A stretch of 64,000 nucleotides of DNA from Rhynchopus sp. YZ270_cl-10 (GCA_964035575.1 OZ037907.1:1178001-1242000), one strand, 5' to 3'. Shown: positions 41,959 through 52,610, counted from the first letter of the stretch. Numbers and translations: made by a program. Notes: a model not told the origin generated them from the sequence alone.

Positions 41959-42028
41959 CAGCGAAAACCCCCAAAACCTATATAATGCCCTGTTGTAGGA
42001 CCCGCTTTCAAAAAAAGAAAAGGAAAAT

Positions 42029-42082
42029 ATCTAGTGGAGCACATTCTCGGGTGGCTACACTAATACAGCCAAGGTTTCAAAA
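42029..42082 (+). repeat. Module D
   Basis: CTAGTGGAGCACATTCTCGG, then GTGGCTACACTAATACAGCC and AAGGTTTCAAAA. Confidence 0.6.
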
Positions 42083-42292
42083 AAAATAAAAGAATGCCCA
42101 CCTAGGCATTCGCCTTCAAGCTTCTTTTCCTCAGAGGAGGCAGGTTTGCGGTCTTCCGTTAAAGGTTAGTAGGGGTTCAATTAGGTTCCAATGAGCGATT
42201 TGTGTGTTTCCCAGAGTGTTCAGGCTGTGGGTTGGAGGGGAGGAGGGGGGAGGGGCACTTCCAAGACTTCCTTTTCTTCTTTTTCTCTCTCG

Positions 42293-42360
42293 TGGGTTCG
42301 ATAACCCGCGGAGTGTCAGTGCCTGCTGTCCCGGAGGCGTTTGCACTATCAACCTCACTT
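42293..42360 (+). repeat. Module A, best copy
   Basis: GTGGGTTCGATAACCCGCGG, AGTGTCAGTGCC, CCCGGAGGCGTTTGCACTAT and CAACCTCACTTT. Two stems are possible: CGTGGG/CCCGCG, and AGTGC/GCACT. Confidence 0.65.
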
Positions 42361-43324
42361 TTTTGTTGGGCGACTTTTTGTGGATGCGTCCCAAAAATAA
42401 AAATAAAAATCCATATTTTCCGATTCCCCCCAATGTCTTATGTTTTGCGTCTGTTTTACGAGCTCTGATGAGTGCTTTGCACGACTCGTTTCAACGTTGG
42501 GGGGTTTCGCTCTGCTATTCTTTTTATGTATCTAGTCAATCTTTTCCCCCTCTTCCAGGTGATCCACTAGGAACGCACACCCCTCCCCTTTTCATCAGAC
42601 AGTCCACACTTTCACTGCTCTGACTACCTTCCCCCCCTACCCTCAATCCTGTCCTGTAGTGTGTCACGTTGCCCTTTTCTTTTGCAACCACCTGGAGAAC
42701 ACCTAGGTGTCTTAGGGTGTGACACATGCAATATGCCACGCAAAGCACATGCAGCAGACTAGGTCTGCAGCAACACACTGCTTATGATGTCCATTGTGTT
42801 TTTTCTTTGTAAGGACGTCCATGCAAATTAACGCATTTCAACGAGGTGATATGTGCCTGCATCCGAGAGGGTGTAATGCACGCACAGTTGCCAACTTCAG
42901 TTCTTTTCATCGCTTTGTGATTTATGTGTTACTATGGTGCGAAAACATGCACGAAAAGGTGTCCAACAAAATGCACACCCCGTTGATAATCCCTACGCTC
43001 TTTATCTCCCGATGTGTCATAAGCCAAGAGTTTGTTTCTGGTTCCGTCTAGTTTCTGTTGTTGGTGCAGTATGTCTCACGTGTTACACACGGAGGCTCTT
43101 GCGACAGCACAAAAATCTAAGTGTTTTGTATGATGCGGGAATTCCGTGTGAACGCGTGGTGGATCCTGTGTGCGAATTTGCAATTTGTGGACAGTATTAT
43201 TTGTTGGGGGGTTTTTCTAAATATAAAAGATGCACGTGAGGCACATTCTGGGGTGATCAGGGGTAGTATTCTGCTACGAAATTCGCAAACCAGGAAAAAT
43301 CGGGAAAAAAAAGCGAAAAATTCG

Positions 43325-43495
43325 CAGTGCGAATTTTTGCGAATTTTTGCGAATTTTTGCGAATGTTTGCGATTTTTTGCGATTTTTTGCGATTCGCATT
43401 CCGGGTTTCTGCGAATTTTTGCGAATTTCTGCGAATTTTTGCGAATGTTTGCGATTTTTTGCGATTCGCATTCCGGGTTTTGCGTTTTTTTTGCG
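43325..43495 (+). repeat. GCGAATTTTT decamer-type array, left
   Basis: Units GCGAATTTTT, GCGAATGTTT and GCGATTTTTT repeat, twice closing with GCGATTCGCATTCCGGGTTT. The same pattern is at 45822-45915. Confidence 0.85.
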
Positions 43496-43526
43496 CACAG
43501 GTGTGACAAGTCACACGTGGTCACAT

Positions 43527-43715
43527 GTACTGGGTACTGGGTACTGGGTACTGGGTACTGGGTACTGGGTACTGGGTACTGGGTACTGGGTACTGGGTAC
43601 TGGGTACTGGGTACTGGGTACTGGGTACTGGGTACTGGGTACTGGGTACTGGGTACTGGGTACTGGGTACTGGGTACTGGGTACTGGGTACTGGGTACTG
43701 GGTACTGGGTACTGG
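43527..43715. repeat. Heptamer array (GGTACTG)n, about 27 copies
   Basis: Perfect 7-base tandem repeat with GTAC in every unit. Confidence 0.97.
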
Positions 43716-44139
43716 ACAACCGGACAGGGGACTGATGGCTTCCAGATATGATTTTGCGGCACTACATGCCCACTCAGCCTTCTTCCTTACATACGTACGT
43801 ACAGGTCATTTTTACCTTGTAAAATTGTAACACTGGTGGCATGCTTCCCAGCACACAAGTGCATACCTCAACACATAGAAAAACCGGTAAAAACACATGT
43901 AATCTGTGGTGGTCGAAAGCGCAAAATTCCTTCGCCAATGCATTATTTAAGCATTTGTTATACCTGGAGAATATGGTCAGATCACTCTTCAGACCACCTG
44001 GCGTAAACGTTTTTAAAAATAGGATGGAGCACCCGGTCCGAAAAGGAATGCAGCCACCCCTGGCTTCAGGCTTGCGAACCCAGCGTTGATATAACACAGG
44101 GTTTCACGGGCCAAAAACCAGAAAAGAAAAAAAAAATGA

Positions 44140-44370
44140 AAAATTGAGGGTTCAACGACTGCGCCAACTGGTCTCATGCGACGTTGAACCAACTTAAAAT
44201 CTAGAATCTTGTGTCAACTTGTATAGAAAAGCAATGAATATTAAAATTACCGGTTTCAGGCGTGGTGTACACGTCTGCTGCCATCTACGCTGGGATAGCA
44301 GTCCGGTTTGAACTTGGGGTTCAACAACAGTGCCAAATGGACTTATGCGTCGCTATGTCAACTGAAAAAC
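44140..44370. repeat. Two related blocks about 170 bp apart
   Basis: GGGTTCAACGACTGCGCCAA with CTCATGCGACGTTGAAC, and later GGGGTTCAACAACAGTGCCA with CTTATGCGTCGC. They lie 3' of the RT fossil (in its orientation) and may be its 3' region. Confidence 0.5.
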
Positions 44371-44439
44371 AATGAAAAACAAGAATGTCGTTGAGGAAGA
44401 TTGAAATGCATGAAAAACAAGAAGAACAAGGTAAAATAT

Positions 44440-45580
44440 CTACAGAGGGTGCTGTCCTAGCTTGTCCTCTTTCGTTGTCTCGCCCACACTAAGCTTCTCA
44501 ACGGCCGTGCTGGCGAGCTTTGTGGCGTTCACGTTGTTACTGCTGTCGATGTGCACCAACGTGATGCTTCGGGTCGCTCTCAGCTTGTCAAGCTCACCCC
44601 GCGCCTCTTTCTGGAGGTGGGCGACTGCCGCGTATGGTCTGCAGTGCTCGTTCACCTGGTCAACCACGGTTCTACTGGATCCGTAGATGTTCAGTGGTGT
44701 GGTGTCTGTCGCTCTTAAGGTATTCGAGGCACATCAGCAGTCCTTCATACTCCGCGACGTTCAGGGGTGCGTCCGCCAGGCGACTACTGGCTGTCCACCG
44801 CACCTCGCCATCTACCTCGAGGCGTGCTCCTGCACCCGATCCCTGGCAAGTGTTTTTCTTCACCCTCGCCCCCGGCTGCCTCACGTTGCAGTATCCGCCG
44901 AAGAAGATGCGAGTGTGTCCGGTGGGTTTCTTTGGTTTGCGTCGAGCCTGCTTCTGCTGCTTCTGCTAGCAGCCAAACGGATGTGCTTCGCAATTCTGTC
45001 CGCTCTCTCCTGTTTGCAGTCCTCTTCTAGGGGTGGGAGCTCTGTGTTCGTCCAGGATTTGTTTCCGTTGCAGAGGGTTGGCAGGGACCGGATCGTCTTG
45101 AGCACCTCAGCTGGTTCGGTGAGGATGGGTCGTCTCGTGATCGCTAGGGTTCCCCACTTGATGCCTAGGTCTAATGGGGCGAACACTTTGCTCCTGGGGT
45201 TGATGGTGCCCGAGAAGAGGTAGGCGTTTGCTGCCACTATCTTTGCCTTAGCCATCCAGTTGCTGAACCAGGTGATTTTGTCGGTGATCATGGAGCTCTC
45301 TCGGGATTTGGGTTCCTCTGTGGTGAGCTTTGCTCCTGTGTGCGCTTCGAAGTCCAGCGCCAGCTCCAGGTGCGAGACGTGCTGTGATTTCCCATTGGAC
45401 ACCGTCGGCCACTTTAGGCTTTCCAGCCACTCCTTGAGTGCGAGGTATCCTTCCGCTTTGTACGGCCACGCGTCTGGCACCTCGTCAGGAAGTACTCCTG
45501 TGTAGGTCTCGTGTGAGGCCTTTCTTCAATTGTACGGTGTTTTTCGAGATCATGGTGGTGTCGTCCGCGTACAGGCTTGT
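44440..45580 (-). mobile_element. Retroelement fossil: end of reverse transcriptase plus RNase H
   Basis: Read on the minus strand it begins at the RT catalytic box (YADDTTMIS). A helical region follows (WLESLKWPTV, SHLELALDFEAHTG), then an RNase H-like part (VDGEVRW, LNVAEYEGLLMCLEYL, VVVDQVNEH, ITLVHIDSSNN). The element is broken and only its 3' part is present, with several interruptions. Its RT side stops at the octamer array at 45589. The class is not certain: a protist LINE-like retroelement is most likely, but the RNase H type does not exclude an LTR-type relative. Flanking repeats belong to the enclosing TIR element. Confidence 0.8.
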
Positions 45581-45588
45581 ACGACATA

Positions 45589-45784
45589 GGTACACAGGTA
45601 CACAGGTACACAGGTACACAGGTACACAGGTACACAGGTACACAGGTACACAGGTACACAGGTACACAGGTACACAGGTACACAGGTACACAGGTACACA
45701 GGTACACAGGTACACAGGTACACAGGTACACAGGTACACAGGTACACAGGTACACAGGTACACAGGTACACAGGTACACAGGTA
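45589..45784. repeat. Octamer array (GGTACACA)n, about 24 copies
   Basis: Perfect 8-base tandem repeat directly at the RT side of the retroelement fossil. Each unit contains GTAC. Confidence 0.97.
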
Positions 45785-45821
45785 AAACAGGTACATGTGT
45801 GTCATGTCATGTGCGTGTCGC

Positions 45822-45920
45822 GAATTTTTGCGAATTTTTGCGATTTTTTGCGATTTTTTGCGAATTTTTGCGAATTTTTGCGATTTTTTGCGATTCGCAT
45901 TCCGGGTTTTGCGAATTTTT
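45822..45920 (+). repeat. GCGAATTTTT decamer-type array, right
   Basis: Same units and same closing GCGATTCGCATTCCGGGTTT as the left array. It ends 5 bases before the right TIR. Confidence 0.85.
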
Positions 45921-46302
45921 TGGCAGAATACTACCCCTGATCACCCCACATTCTCTAAATTTTTTTTTCTCTCTTGCCCTTTGTGTATTGCTGGAAAAGG
46001 AGGAGGTGCTGCAACGTTGATTTTGCTCTGCGCGCAGAACAAAATACGAACCTCATATTTTTTGCCTTTTTTTATAGCCTCCAAATTACAAGCATTACAA
46101 CCAAAAAGAACTTCAAAAGGCCACCCACCTAACCCCCCACTCCACTGCCTCCAGTTTATATCGGTAGTCAACGAAGTCGGTTCTATTTGTCCGGTTGGGG
46201 GGATATTTTGCACTCCTCTATTGTAGTGCGCTGAAAGGTGGTTAAACACTGCAAAAAAAGGGATACATTTCGCTTTTTTTTCACGACCTTTTCTTCAAGT
46301 TT

Positions 46303-46362
46303 AAGGTGACTCTAAGGTCCAAGCACAGAGAGGCTTAGGTTCTCATCTCATACAAATTCTTT
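46303..46362 (+). repeat. Module B with insertion
   Basis: AGGTGACTCTAAGGTCCAAG, then CACAGAGAGGCTTAGGTTC and TCATCTCAT. Extra bases lie in the 5' arm. Confidence 0.5.
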
Positions 46363-46747
46363 TTCTTGGGTTCGATAGCCGCCTCCGTTGGCGTTTGTAC
46401 TATCAACCTCACTTTCTTTGTCCCCCCCCTTTGCAAGGTCTTATCGACAAAGAATAACGAGCCACGAGAGGGCCCCTCCGTCTAGTAAGCTTTTCTATCG
46501 GTGTCCAGAAGCATCATTACCCATGCACCAGCGTCCTAGCAACAAACAGCACGTCTGCTGCTATGAGCCCGGTGTACCAAAAAAGCTAGTAGTAAGTAAA
46601 ATGCTGTGTGCGTGTGTCATGGTATCTCACACAATGGGTGCAGTGGTAGTGGTGGTGGGTGTGAGGGGGAGAGACCAAAAACTGGAATCAAACCCAAAAT
46701 TCCTCCCATTTAGTTCATAATCCACACCTGTTTATTTTTTTATTTTT

Positions 46748-46795
46748 GGATGACTAAGCATGAGAGGCTTAGGGTCATCTTATAAACTTTTCTCT
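46748..46795 (+). repeat. Module B hairpin
   Basis: GGATGACTAAGCATGAGAGG, then CTTAGGGTCATCTTATAAAC. Strong stem. Confidence 0.7.
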
Positions 46796-46929
46796 TTTAT
46801 TTTTGCGCCATTTCGCAGCAAGCTCTGATGAGTGCTGCACTCTCCGGCGCAGGCTATTTCCTAACTCTGGGGTGTTTTTTCCAAAATTTCGAAAAAGAAA
46901 TGCAAAAAAAGTGCGGCATTTTTCGTGAG

Positions 46930-47450
46930 GTTTTTTTCCGCCCAAGAGGGCGTTTTGTTGCATTTCCGAGCCAATCCCGGCTTGTGGTGGGGCATATTCG
47001 GAAAAATGGACAAAAATTTAGTGACTTAAATTTTCGCAAAATATGAACCCATACTCGTAAACAAGGGTCATTTTCAGGAAAATTCGGAAAATTCCGACAT
47101 TTGAAAGCAATTTTTCCCCTGAAAAAAGCAGTGGGTTTTCAGCTCCAAAACATACCGCGATTGGAATTTCCGGAATCCGCCCGCGCTGTGGTGGGGTCAC
47201 TTTGCCGAAATGGCCAAATTCTTGGTTTTGGTCAAAATCCATGTAGGGTAAAGAGGGCCAAGGTAAATCCCACAACCAAATTTTCTCTCCCTGATCCTGA
47301 CGTCTTGAAACATGAAAATGCCCGAAAACACCGGCATTTGCATTTCCGGAATCCGTGCGTTGTGTGGTGGGGTCAATTTGCCGAAATGGACAAGTTCTTG
47401 GTTTTGGTCAAAATCCGTCAGTGTAAGGTAAAGGGGGCAAGTGTTTGCCT
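46930..47450 (-). repeat. Tandem repeats related to the 58.4 kb family, about 183-bp period
   Basis: GTGGTGGGGTCACTTTGCCG with TTGGTTTTGGTCAAAATCC near 47190 recurs near 47370. An earlier unit near 46985 has TGGGGCATATTCGGAAAAAT with GTGACTTAAATTTTCGCAAA. Read in reverse these correspond to the CCCCACC...TTTCTCAAAATTTAAG blocks of 2.2 and 58.5 kb. Confidence 0.65.
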
Positions 47451-47976
47451 GTAGAAACTGGTAGGGAACAAGAAGCGCCGCAGGCGCATGGTACCCAACT
47501 TTTTTTTTTTGTACCTTTTCTCCACTTTCTTTTGATTGCACGAGCCGATTGCTCTCCACGGTGGGGTCACACATGTGTGTGCATATGTGTCCAAAAACAC
47601 TCTAAGGTACTATTATTCTGAATAAGATTCAATGGTTTCTTAAGGAATCCTCATATCGTGATATCTCTGAAAATCCTCGAAAACGAACCCCGCCGGAGGC
47701 GGATTTTTTTTATACACGTGTGTGCAAAAATGCTTATTTCTTGCTTATTTCGCACATTTGGGAGCACGGGACCCCAACATTTTTTTCCCTGGTCACTTTT
47801 TCCCAGACAGAAGTGCCCTACCTACCTTCCCCCTTAGGCGAAAAAAAAGTGCGGCAACCGGGAAAATTTGGTCGGTAAAAAAAGTGCGGCATTTCCAAAA
47901 TCTCAAATCCTAAAATCGAAACTCAGATTTAGGAAATAGCCTGCTCCGGCGTTTTTTTTTTTTTTTTTTTTTTTTA
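47451..47976. other. A/T-run spacer, no gene
   Basis: A family E-like GAAGCGCCGCAGGCGCATGG lies at 47471, then A/T runs and a 33-base T-run at 47952-47975. Nothing else recognised. Confidence 0.4.
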
Positions 47977-49620
47977 TTCCCCTGGGAAATAAAGTATACG
48001 AAGGATTTGGCACTTTTAGCGGGATTTTATTTAATGATAATTTCACGCCAAATTTTGGTACATGTAGGTAGTAGGGCTGGAGGGACCGTCCAGCCTTTTT
48101 TAGCCTCCCTCCAGCCTCCTCAATCCCGCCAGCCCCTCAGCGGGCCTATCTAGGGGTCCGCGGGACCCGGTAGCGCTGGCGGGAGGGTAATGAGAGCTTT
48201 TTTTTTTTTTTTTTCACGCTCTTTTTTTTTTTTTTCCCTGAGAGCTTCCTGTGAGGACACATACTCGTTAGTTATTGCACAATAAATAAGTCACGCTAAA
48301 AGTGCCAAATCCTTTCGTATACTTTATTTCCCGTGAAATAATAACTATTTATTCACCTCCTTTTAGCGGGGTTTTATTTTGCGATAACTTCACGCATTTT
48401 TTTCCCAGGCGAGGGCTACTTAATTTGCCGAGCGAAGCGAGGCAAATTGAGTGCACGAGCCTGGGAAAAAAATAAGTGAAGTATCGCAAAATAATCCGCT
48501 AAAAGGAGGTGAATACGTAATTTTATTTCACGGGAAATAAAGTATACGAAAGGATTTGGCACTTTTAGCGGGACTCATTTATTGTGCAATAACTAACGAG
48601 AATGTGTCCCTCCAGGTAGCTCTCATTACCCTCCCGCTAGCTTTTGCTCGCTGGGAACCTGCAAAAAACTGGTGAATTGGGCCCATACCCTGGTATGTGG
48701 GGTGGGATACGCATTTTTGGGGTGGCAGAACCATGTGTGAGCCACAGGGTGGTGCACGTGTGACCCCATGCAGTACCACGCAACCCACGTTTTTACACAC
48801 ACAACAACGGCATTTTGCGTGTAGCGCGTACAGTATGTAGCCTAAAAAGCCCACACCACGTGTATGCATAGCGCGTAGCGCAGCGTGTGGTCGGGTTTGG
48901 AAAGCTGCCTCAACGGTACACAAAGCTACATCCCGACCTCTCGCCACCTCAGTGTCCCCTCGGGTGCTAGCGGGAGGTCGGGAAATGGCTGTCGTGCAAG
49001 AGCGAGACACATTCAGAAGATCCCCGCCCATCACAGAATATCATGCCAGCCACCACCTTCCTCACAATGAAGTAAAGGGGGTGGTGTGTCCTTCGTCTTG
49101 ATAGTGAGATCGTCACGGAGATACACTATGTACGAAACGAAGTCGGCTTCCGTGGGCTTACCGTCAGGCTTGCCAATGAATTCCTTAAAAAGCGGTCCCA
49201 TTCACGGACGTACGGTGTCGACAATGCTAGTCCTTCAGCAAAACCACTGTAGTGCTTGTCCATCTCCTGTCGGAGGACCGTTTGCGTCTTACATCCTTCG
49301 GCATGTTGCATGTGTCAGAAAAAAAATGGGAAAAGGGCAAAAAAAATTCGAAATTTTCAATTTTTAGGTGGGTGGTGGTGCAGGATGTACCAAAATTTAG
49401 CGTGAAGTTATCGCCAAATAAAACCCCTGTTTTAGCGTGAAAAAAATAAAAATAAAATCCCGCTCTGAAGGAATTGCAGTGAAAAAAAGTGAAAAACGCG
49501 TGAAATAAAGTTCAATGAGCGGGTTTTTAATTTGCGATAAAAAAACTGCGTGAAATTATCATTAAAAAGAATCCCGCTAAAAGTGCCAAATCCTTCGTAT
49601 ACTTTATTTCCCAGGGGAAT
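47977..49620. mobile_element. Inverted-repeat element with AAAGTATACGAAGGATTTGG ends
   Basis: ATTCCCCTGGGAAATAAAG... through ...GATAATTTCACGC (47977-48048) is mirrored at 49548-49620. The same end sequence occurs again in an internal palindrome (48174-48643). Between them, at 48650-49340, are broken minus-strand frames. One piece (YVREWDRFLRN and, in another frame, ADFVSYIVYLRDD) has the look of a tyrosine-recombinase core-binding domain, but this is weak. No target duplication was established. Confidence 0.6.
48174..48643. repeat. Nested palindrome P4
   Basis: Successive mirrored blocks run outward from GCCGAGCGAAGCGAGGC near 48430. These are TCACCTCCTTTTAGCGG / CCGCTAAAAGGAGGTGA, then CGTATACTTTATTTCCCGTG / CACGGGAAATAAAGTATACG, TAGTTATTGCACAATAAAT / ATTTATTGTGCAATAACTA, and GGCGGGAGGGTAATGAGAGC facing its near complement (GCTCTCATTACCCTCCCGC). 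T-runs interrupt the left arm. It looks like an element inserted into the centre of an older palindrome. Confidence 0.85.
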
Positions 49621-49800
49621 AAAATTACGTATTCACCTCCTTTTAGCGGATTATTTTGCGATACTTCACTTATTTTTTTCCCAGGCTCGTGCACTCAATT
49701 TGCCTCGCTTCGCTCGGCAAATTAAGTAGCCCTCGCCTGGGAAAAAAATGCGTGAAGTTATCGCAAAATAAAACCCCGCTAAAAGGAGGTGAATAAATAG
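49621..49800. repeat. Second copy of the P4 inner palindrome
   Basis: ACCTCCTTTTAGCGGATTAT ... CGCTTCGCTCGGCAAATTAA ... CTAAAAGGAGGTGAATAAAT reproduces 48350-48515 in the opposite orientation. It directly abuts the right end of the 47977-49620 element and is followed by a 28-base T-run. Confidence 0.85.
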
Positions 49801-50027
49801 TTATTTTTTTTTTTTTTTTTTTTTTTTTTTTGGGTTTTTTTCATGTGTCCGTTTCTTTTTGATATAGCTGGGTGCGCCGTATGCCGTATGCCGTGTGACG
49901 TGAATCTGAATGCATATTTTTTTGTGCAGATGTTGTACATCTTTCTCAAACGTTTCTCAAGAAAAAAGTGGGCGCCGAGTTGCAGCTGCACTGGTTTTGT
50001 TGTTATTGTTGTTGTTGATGTTTTACC

Positions 50028-50233
50028 ATACATGTTGGTACGTACGTAAAACGCGCAAAAATAATCAAAAAACGCGCAAAATAATAAAAAAATGTTTTTA
50101 ATAAAAAACGTCACAAAGACGTTTTGCGCGCTTTTGTTACGTTTTTGTGACGTTTTTATTAAAAACATTTTTTTATTATTTTGCGCGTTTTTTGATTATT
50201 TTTGCGCGTTTTACGTACGTACCAACATGTATG
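50028..50233. repeat. Palindrome P3, about 90-bp arms
   Basis: CATACATGTTGGTACGTACG ... AAAAACGTCACAAA is mirrored by TTTGTGACGTTTTT ... CGTACGTACCAACATGTATG, with a 26-base centre. The arms are nearly identical and repeat CGCGCAAAA. Confidence 0.92.
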
Positions 50234-50655
50234 TTTTACGATTCAGTTTTTATTTTTCTGTGCAAAATGCGTGTGTAGAGATTCCTTGGTCTTTCGCGTA
50301 AGTGGACTATCGCGATGTAGCATGCCAAGTCATTATTTTTTCATTCCTACATGAATAACTGGTGTCAACTCTGGGATACGAGTGTCCCAGACAGGCCAGG
50401 AGCGTTCTCAGCATTTTTTTTTCGGAATTTTCCTCCCTGTTTTTTTTGTAGCTCTTCTTTTTCTCGCTCTTGTTGTTGATGTATTTCTGTGCAAAAAAGA
50501 TAACGACCACACCAAGGTGGTGTGCACCTGATGCCAAATCATTTGAAAGAAAATACAAAATAAAGAAGAACATTTTCCCCCTCCTCTTCTCCTACCACAT
50601 GCTCTCCTCCATTCACCACAGCAAGAGTCTGCCGAGGCAGAACACTACGTACACA
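50234..50655. other. Spacer and leader before Kae1
   Basis: No further gene. CCCCCTCCTCTTCTCCTACC ... CCATTCACCACAG (50578-50623) is a strong pyrimidine tract and acceptor, about 33 bases before the Kae1 ATG. Confidence 0.55.
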
Positions 50656-52610
50656 ATGTCGCCCACTAACAAGGGTATGATTGCACTTGGCATCGAAGGC
50701 AGTGCGAACAAGGTATGTCCATGAGAACAGTGACAAATGCGATGGCCCATCAGTAGGATGTGTAGCACTGCCTCAGACGTTCCCCATTTATCATTTCATC
50801 CCGGCGGCTTTGGCAACTTTTGTACATTATTTTTTTCTGGCCTTTCCAGTTCCCATACGACGTGCTCTTGTCGCGCAACTTCACCTTCCCAGCGTGTTCT
50901 CGCGAGGTTCACCTGGTACCAATGGTGCTTTCATCGCATTGCCCGAATTCCCGACTCACATCAGTGTCGGCTAAAGAACATATACGAAGACAATGCACGC
51001 TGAAAAGGGAGTTGATGAAATCAACAAATGGGACAAACTTATCCAGGGAAATCAACGCAATGTGCGGAATGATGAGTCACGTTCTCCGACAGCAGCTCAT
51101 TTTCTCGTCTTCTGGCAACTCCCATCATCCTCATGTGTCGAGCTTCCTCAACCCTTCAGCTGCTCATCTGCGACGTCTGTCGTCCAAGAGTCGTAGTCGG
51201 TTCTCCATTCTGAGTCCAGGTACTCTGATCAAGGTTGTTCACAACCACCACTTCGTTATTTGATGTTCCATGTTCCATGGTGTGTTGTCTCCCACTTCTT
51301 CCTCATCCACTTTCGTCCAGATGGAATAAGAGCGTCATTTCGCTGCCGCAAACATCCCTCGCAACAAGAAGGAACCGTTGGGGACGAAAGTGGAGCCTGC
51401 TAAACGGTTTGGCAGCACTGTTCGATATTTTGTCAAAACATGGGGAGAGTGTTGAAGACTCCTCTCAGGAAAGACACCACCTACCACAACAACAGGTTGC
51501 CGTGGGCATCGTCAAGGAGGATGGAACGATTCTCTCGAACGTCCGCAAAACGTACATCACCCCGCCTGGCACCGGCTTCCAGCCTCGCGAGACCGCACTG
51601 CACCACCAGGTACTACACCACCACCACTGCATGCATGCAACATTCATCACACCTTTCACCTACAGGACCACATTGTGTCGCTGGTGAAGGCAGCCCTGAA
51701 GGAGGCACGGATAAAGATCAACGACCTGAGCTGCATCTGCTACACACGTGGACCAGGCATGGGTGCACCTTTGCAGTCCTGCGCGATTGTTGCTAGGGTG
51801 CTGAGCCAGTTGTGGCAGATCCCGCTCGTAGGAGTGAACCACTGCGTTGCACACATCGAGATGGGCCGCCTTGTGACCGGGTGCTCCGACCCTGTGGTCC
51901 TCTATGTCAGCGGCGGGAACACACAGATCATTGCGTATTCCAACCGCAAATACCGCATCTTCGGCGAAACCATCGACATCGCTGTGGGCAACTGCCTGGA
52001 CCGCTTTGCTCGTGTACTGGACCTCTCGAACGACCCTGCCCCAGGGTACAACATCGAACAGCTTGCGAAGAAGGGGGAGACCTTTGTGGAGCTGCCGTAC
52101 GTTGTGAAGGGGATGGATATGTCGCTGAGTGGGATTCTTTCTTATGTGGAGACTGTGACGCGGCAGCGTGCAGCTACCATGTCGCATCGGGAGCAGGCAG
52201 GGCCGAACCTAGGGAAAGGCGAGCGGCGGGACAAGAAAAGCATGATGCAGCTGCCCGACGTGCCTGCGGACATCTCCCCAGCAGATCTCTGCTACAGCTT
52301 GCAGGAGACCGTCTTCGCGATGCTCGTCGAAACCACAGAACGTGCCATGGCGCACTGCGGCAACACAGAAGTCCTCATCGTCGGAGGTGTCGGCTGCAAC
52401 CTCCGCCTCCAAGAAATGATCGGCAAAATGGCAGCAGCGCGCAACGGCAGTCCCTGCGGGATGGACGACCGATACTGCATCGACAACGGCGCAATGATCG
52501 CCTACACAGGCCTCCTTCAGTTCAAACACGGTGGGGTCGTCACCCCCCTTGAAGAGTCCACCGTCACTCAACGCTATCGTACCGACGAGGTTGAAGTGAC
52601 CTGGAGATAG
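50656..52610 (+). CDS. OSGEP: Kae1/OSGEP: tRNA t6A threonylcarbamoyltransferase, KEOPS catalytic subunit (three exons)
   Basis: Transfers threonylcarbamoyl to A37 of ANN-decoding tRNAs as part of KEOPS/EKC in the cytosol and nucleus. Exons are 50656-50712, 51496-51609 and 51666-52610; introns are 783 bases (GTATGT...CAACAG) and 56 bases (GTACTA...CTACAG), both phase 0; 371 aa. Exon 1 gives GIEGSANK, exon 2 [10 protein letters not shown] and [10 protein letters not shown]. Exon 3 has [11 protein letters not shown] and the metal-binding [10 protein letters not shown] near residue 116. It also has [40 protein letters not shown] and the terminal [14 protein letters not shown]. Compared with the human protein there is a short extra basic stretch after [11 protein letters not shown] (about residues 215-245). 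The family is certain. Confidence 0.97.

Larger units (their letters stand above)
41959..43248. other. Spacer with modules D and A
   Basis: Module D (42029-42082), a GC-balanced hairpin AATGCCCACCTAGGCATT (42093-42110) and module A (42293-42360). No gene recognised. Confidence 0.5.
43249..45948. mobile_element. TIR element with 5-bp target duplication, filled with tandem arrays and an RT fossil
   Basis: TGGGGTGATCAGGGGTAGTA is the left end and its exact complement is the right end (26-bp inverted repeat). CATTC stands on both sides (43244-43248 and 45949-45953). Just inside each end are arrays of GCGAATTTTT / GCGATTTTTT ending GCGATTCGCATTCCGGG, in the same orientation at both ends. Inward from these come a heptamer array on the left and an octamer array on the right. 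The middle holds an old reverse transcriptase/RNase H remnant on the minus strand. It looks like a short TIR element interrupted by a later insertion bounded by the arrays. Confidence 0.8.
45949..46929. other. Spacer with modules B and A
   Basis: No gene recognised. Module B copies lie at 46303-46362 and 46748-46795, with a module A copy (GGGTTCGATAGCCGCC...GGCGTTTGTACTATCAACC) at 46366-46415 directly after the first. Confidence 0.5.

Noticed and set aside
42293-42360. tRNA gene suggested by GGGTTCGATAACCC
   Set aside because: A T-arm-like hairpin is present but there is no acceptor, D or anticodon arm at the right distances; kept only as module A.
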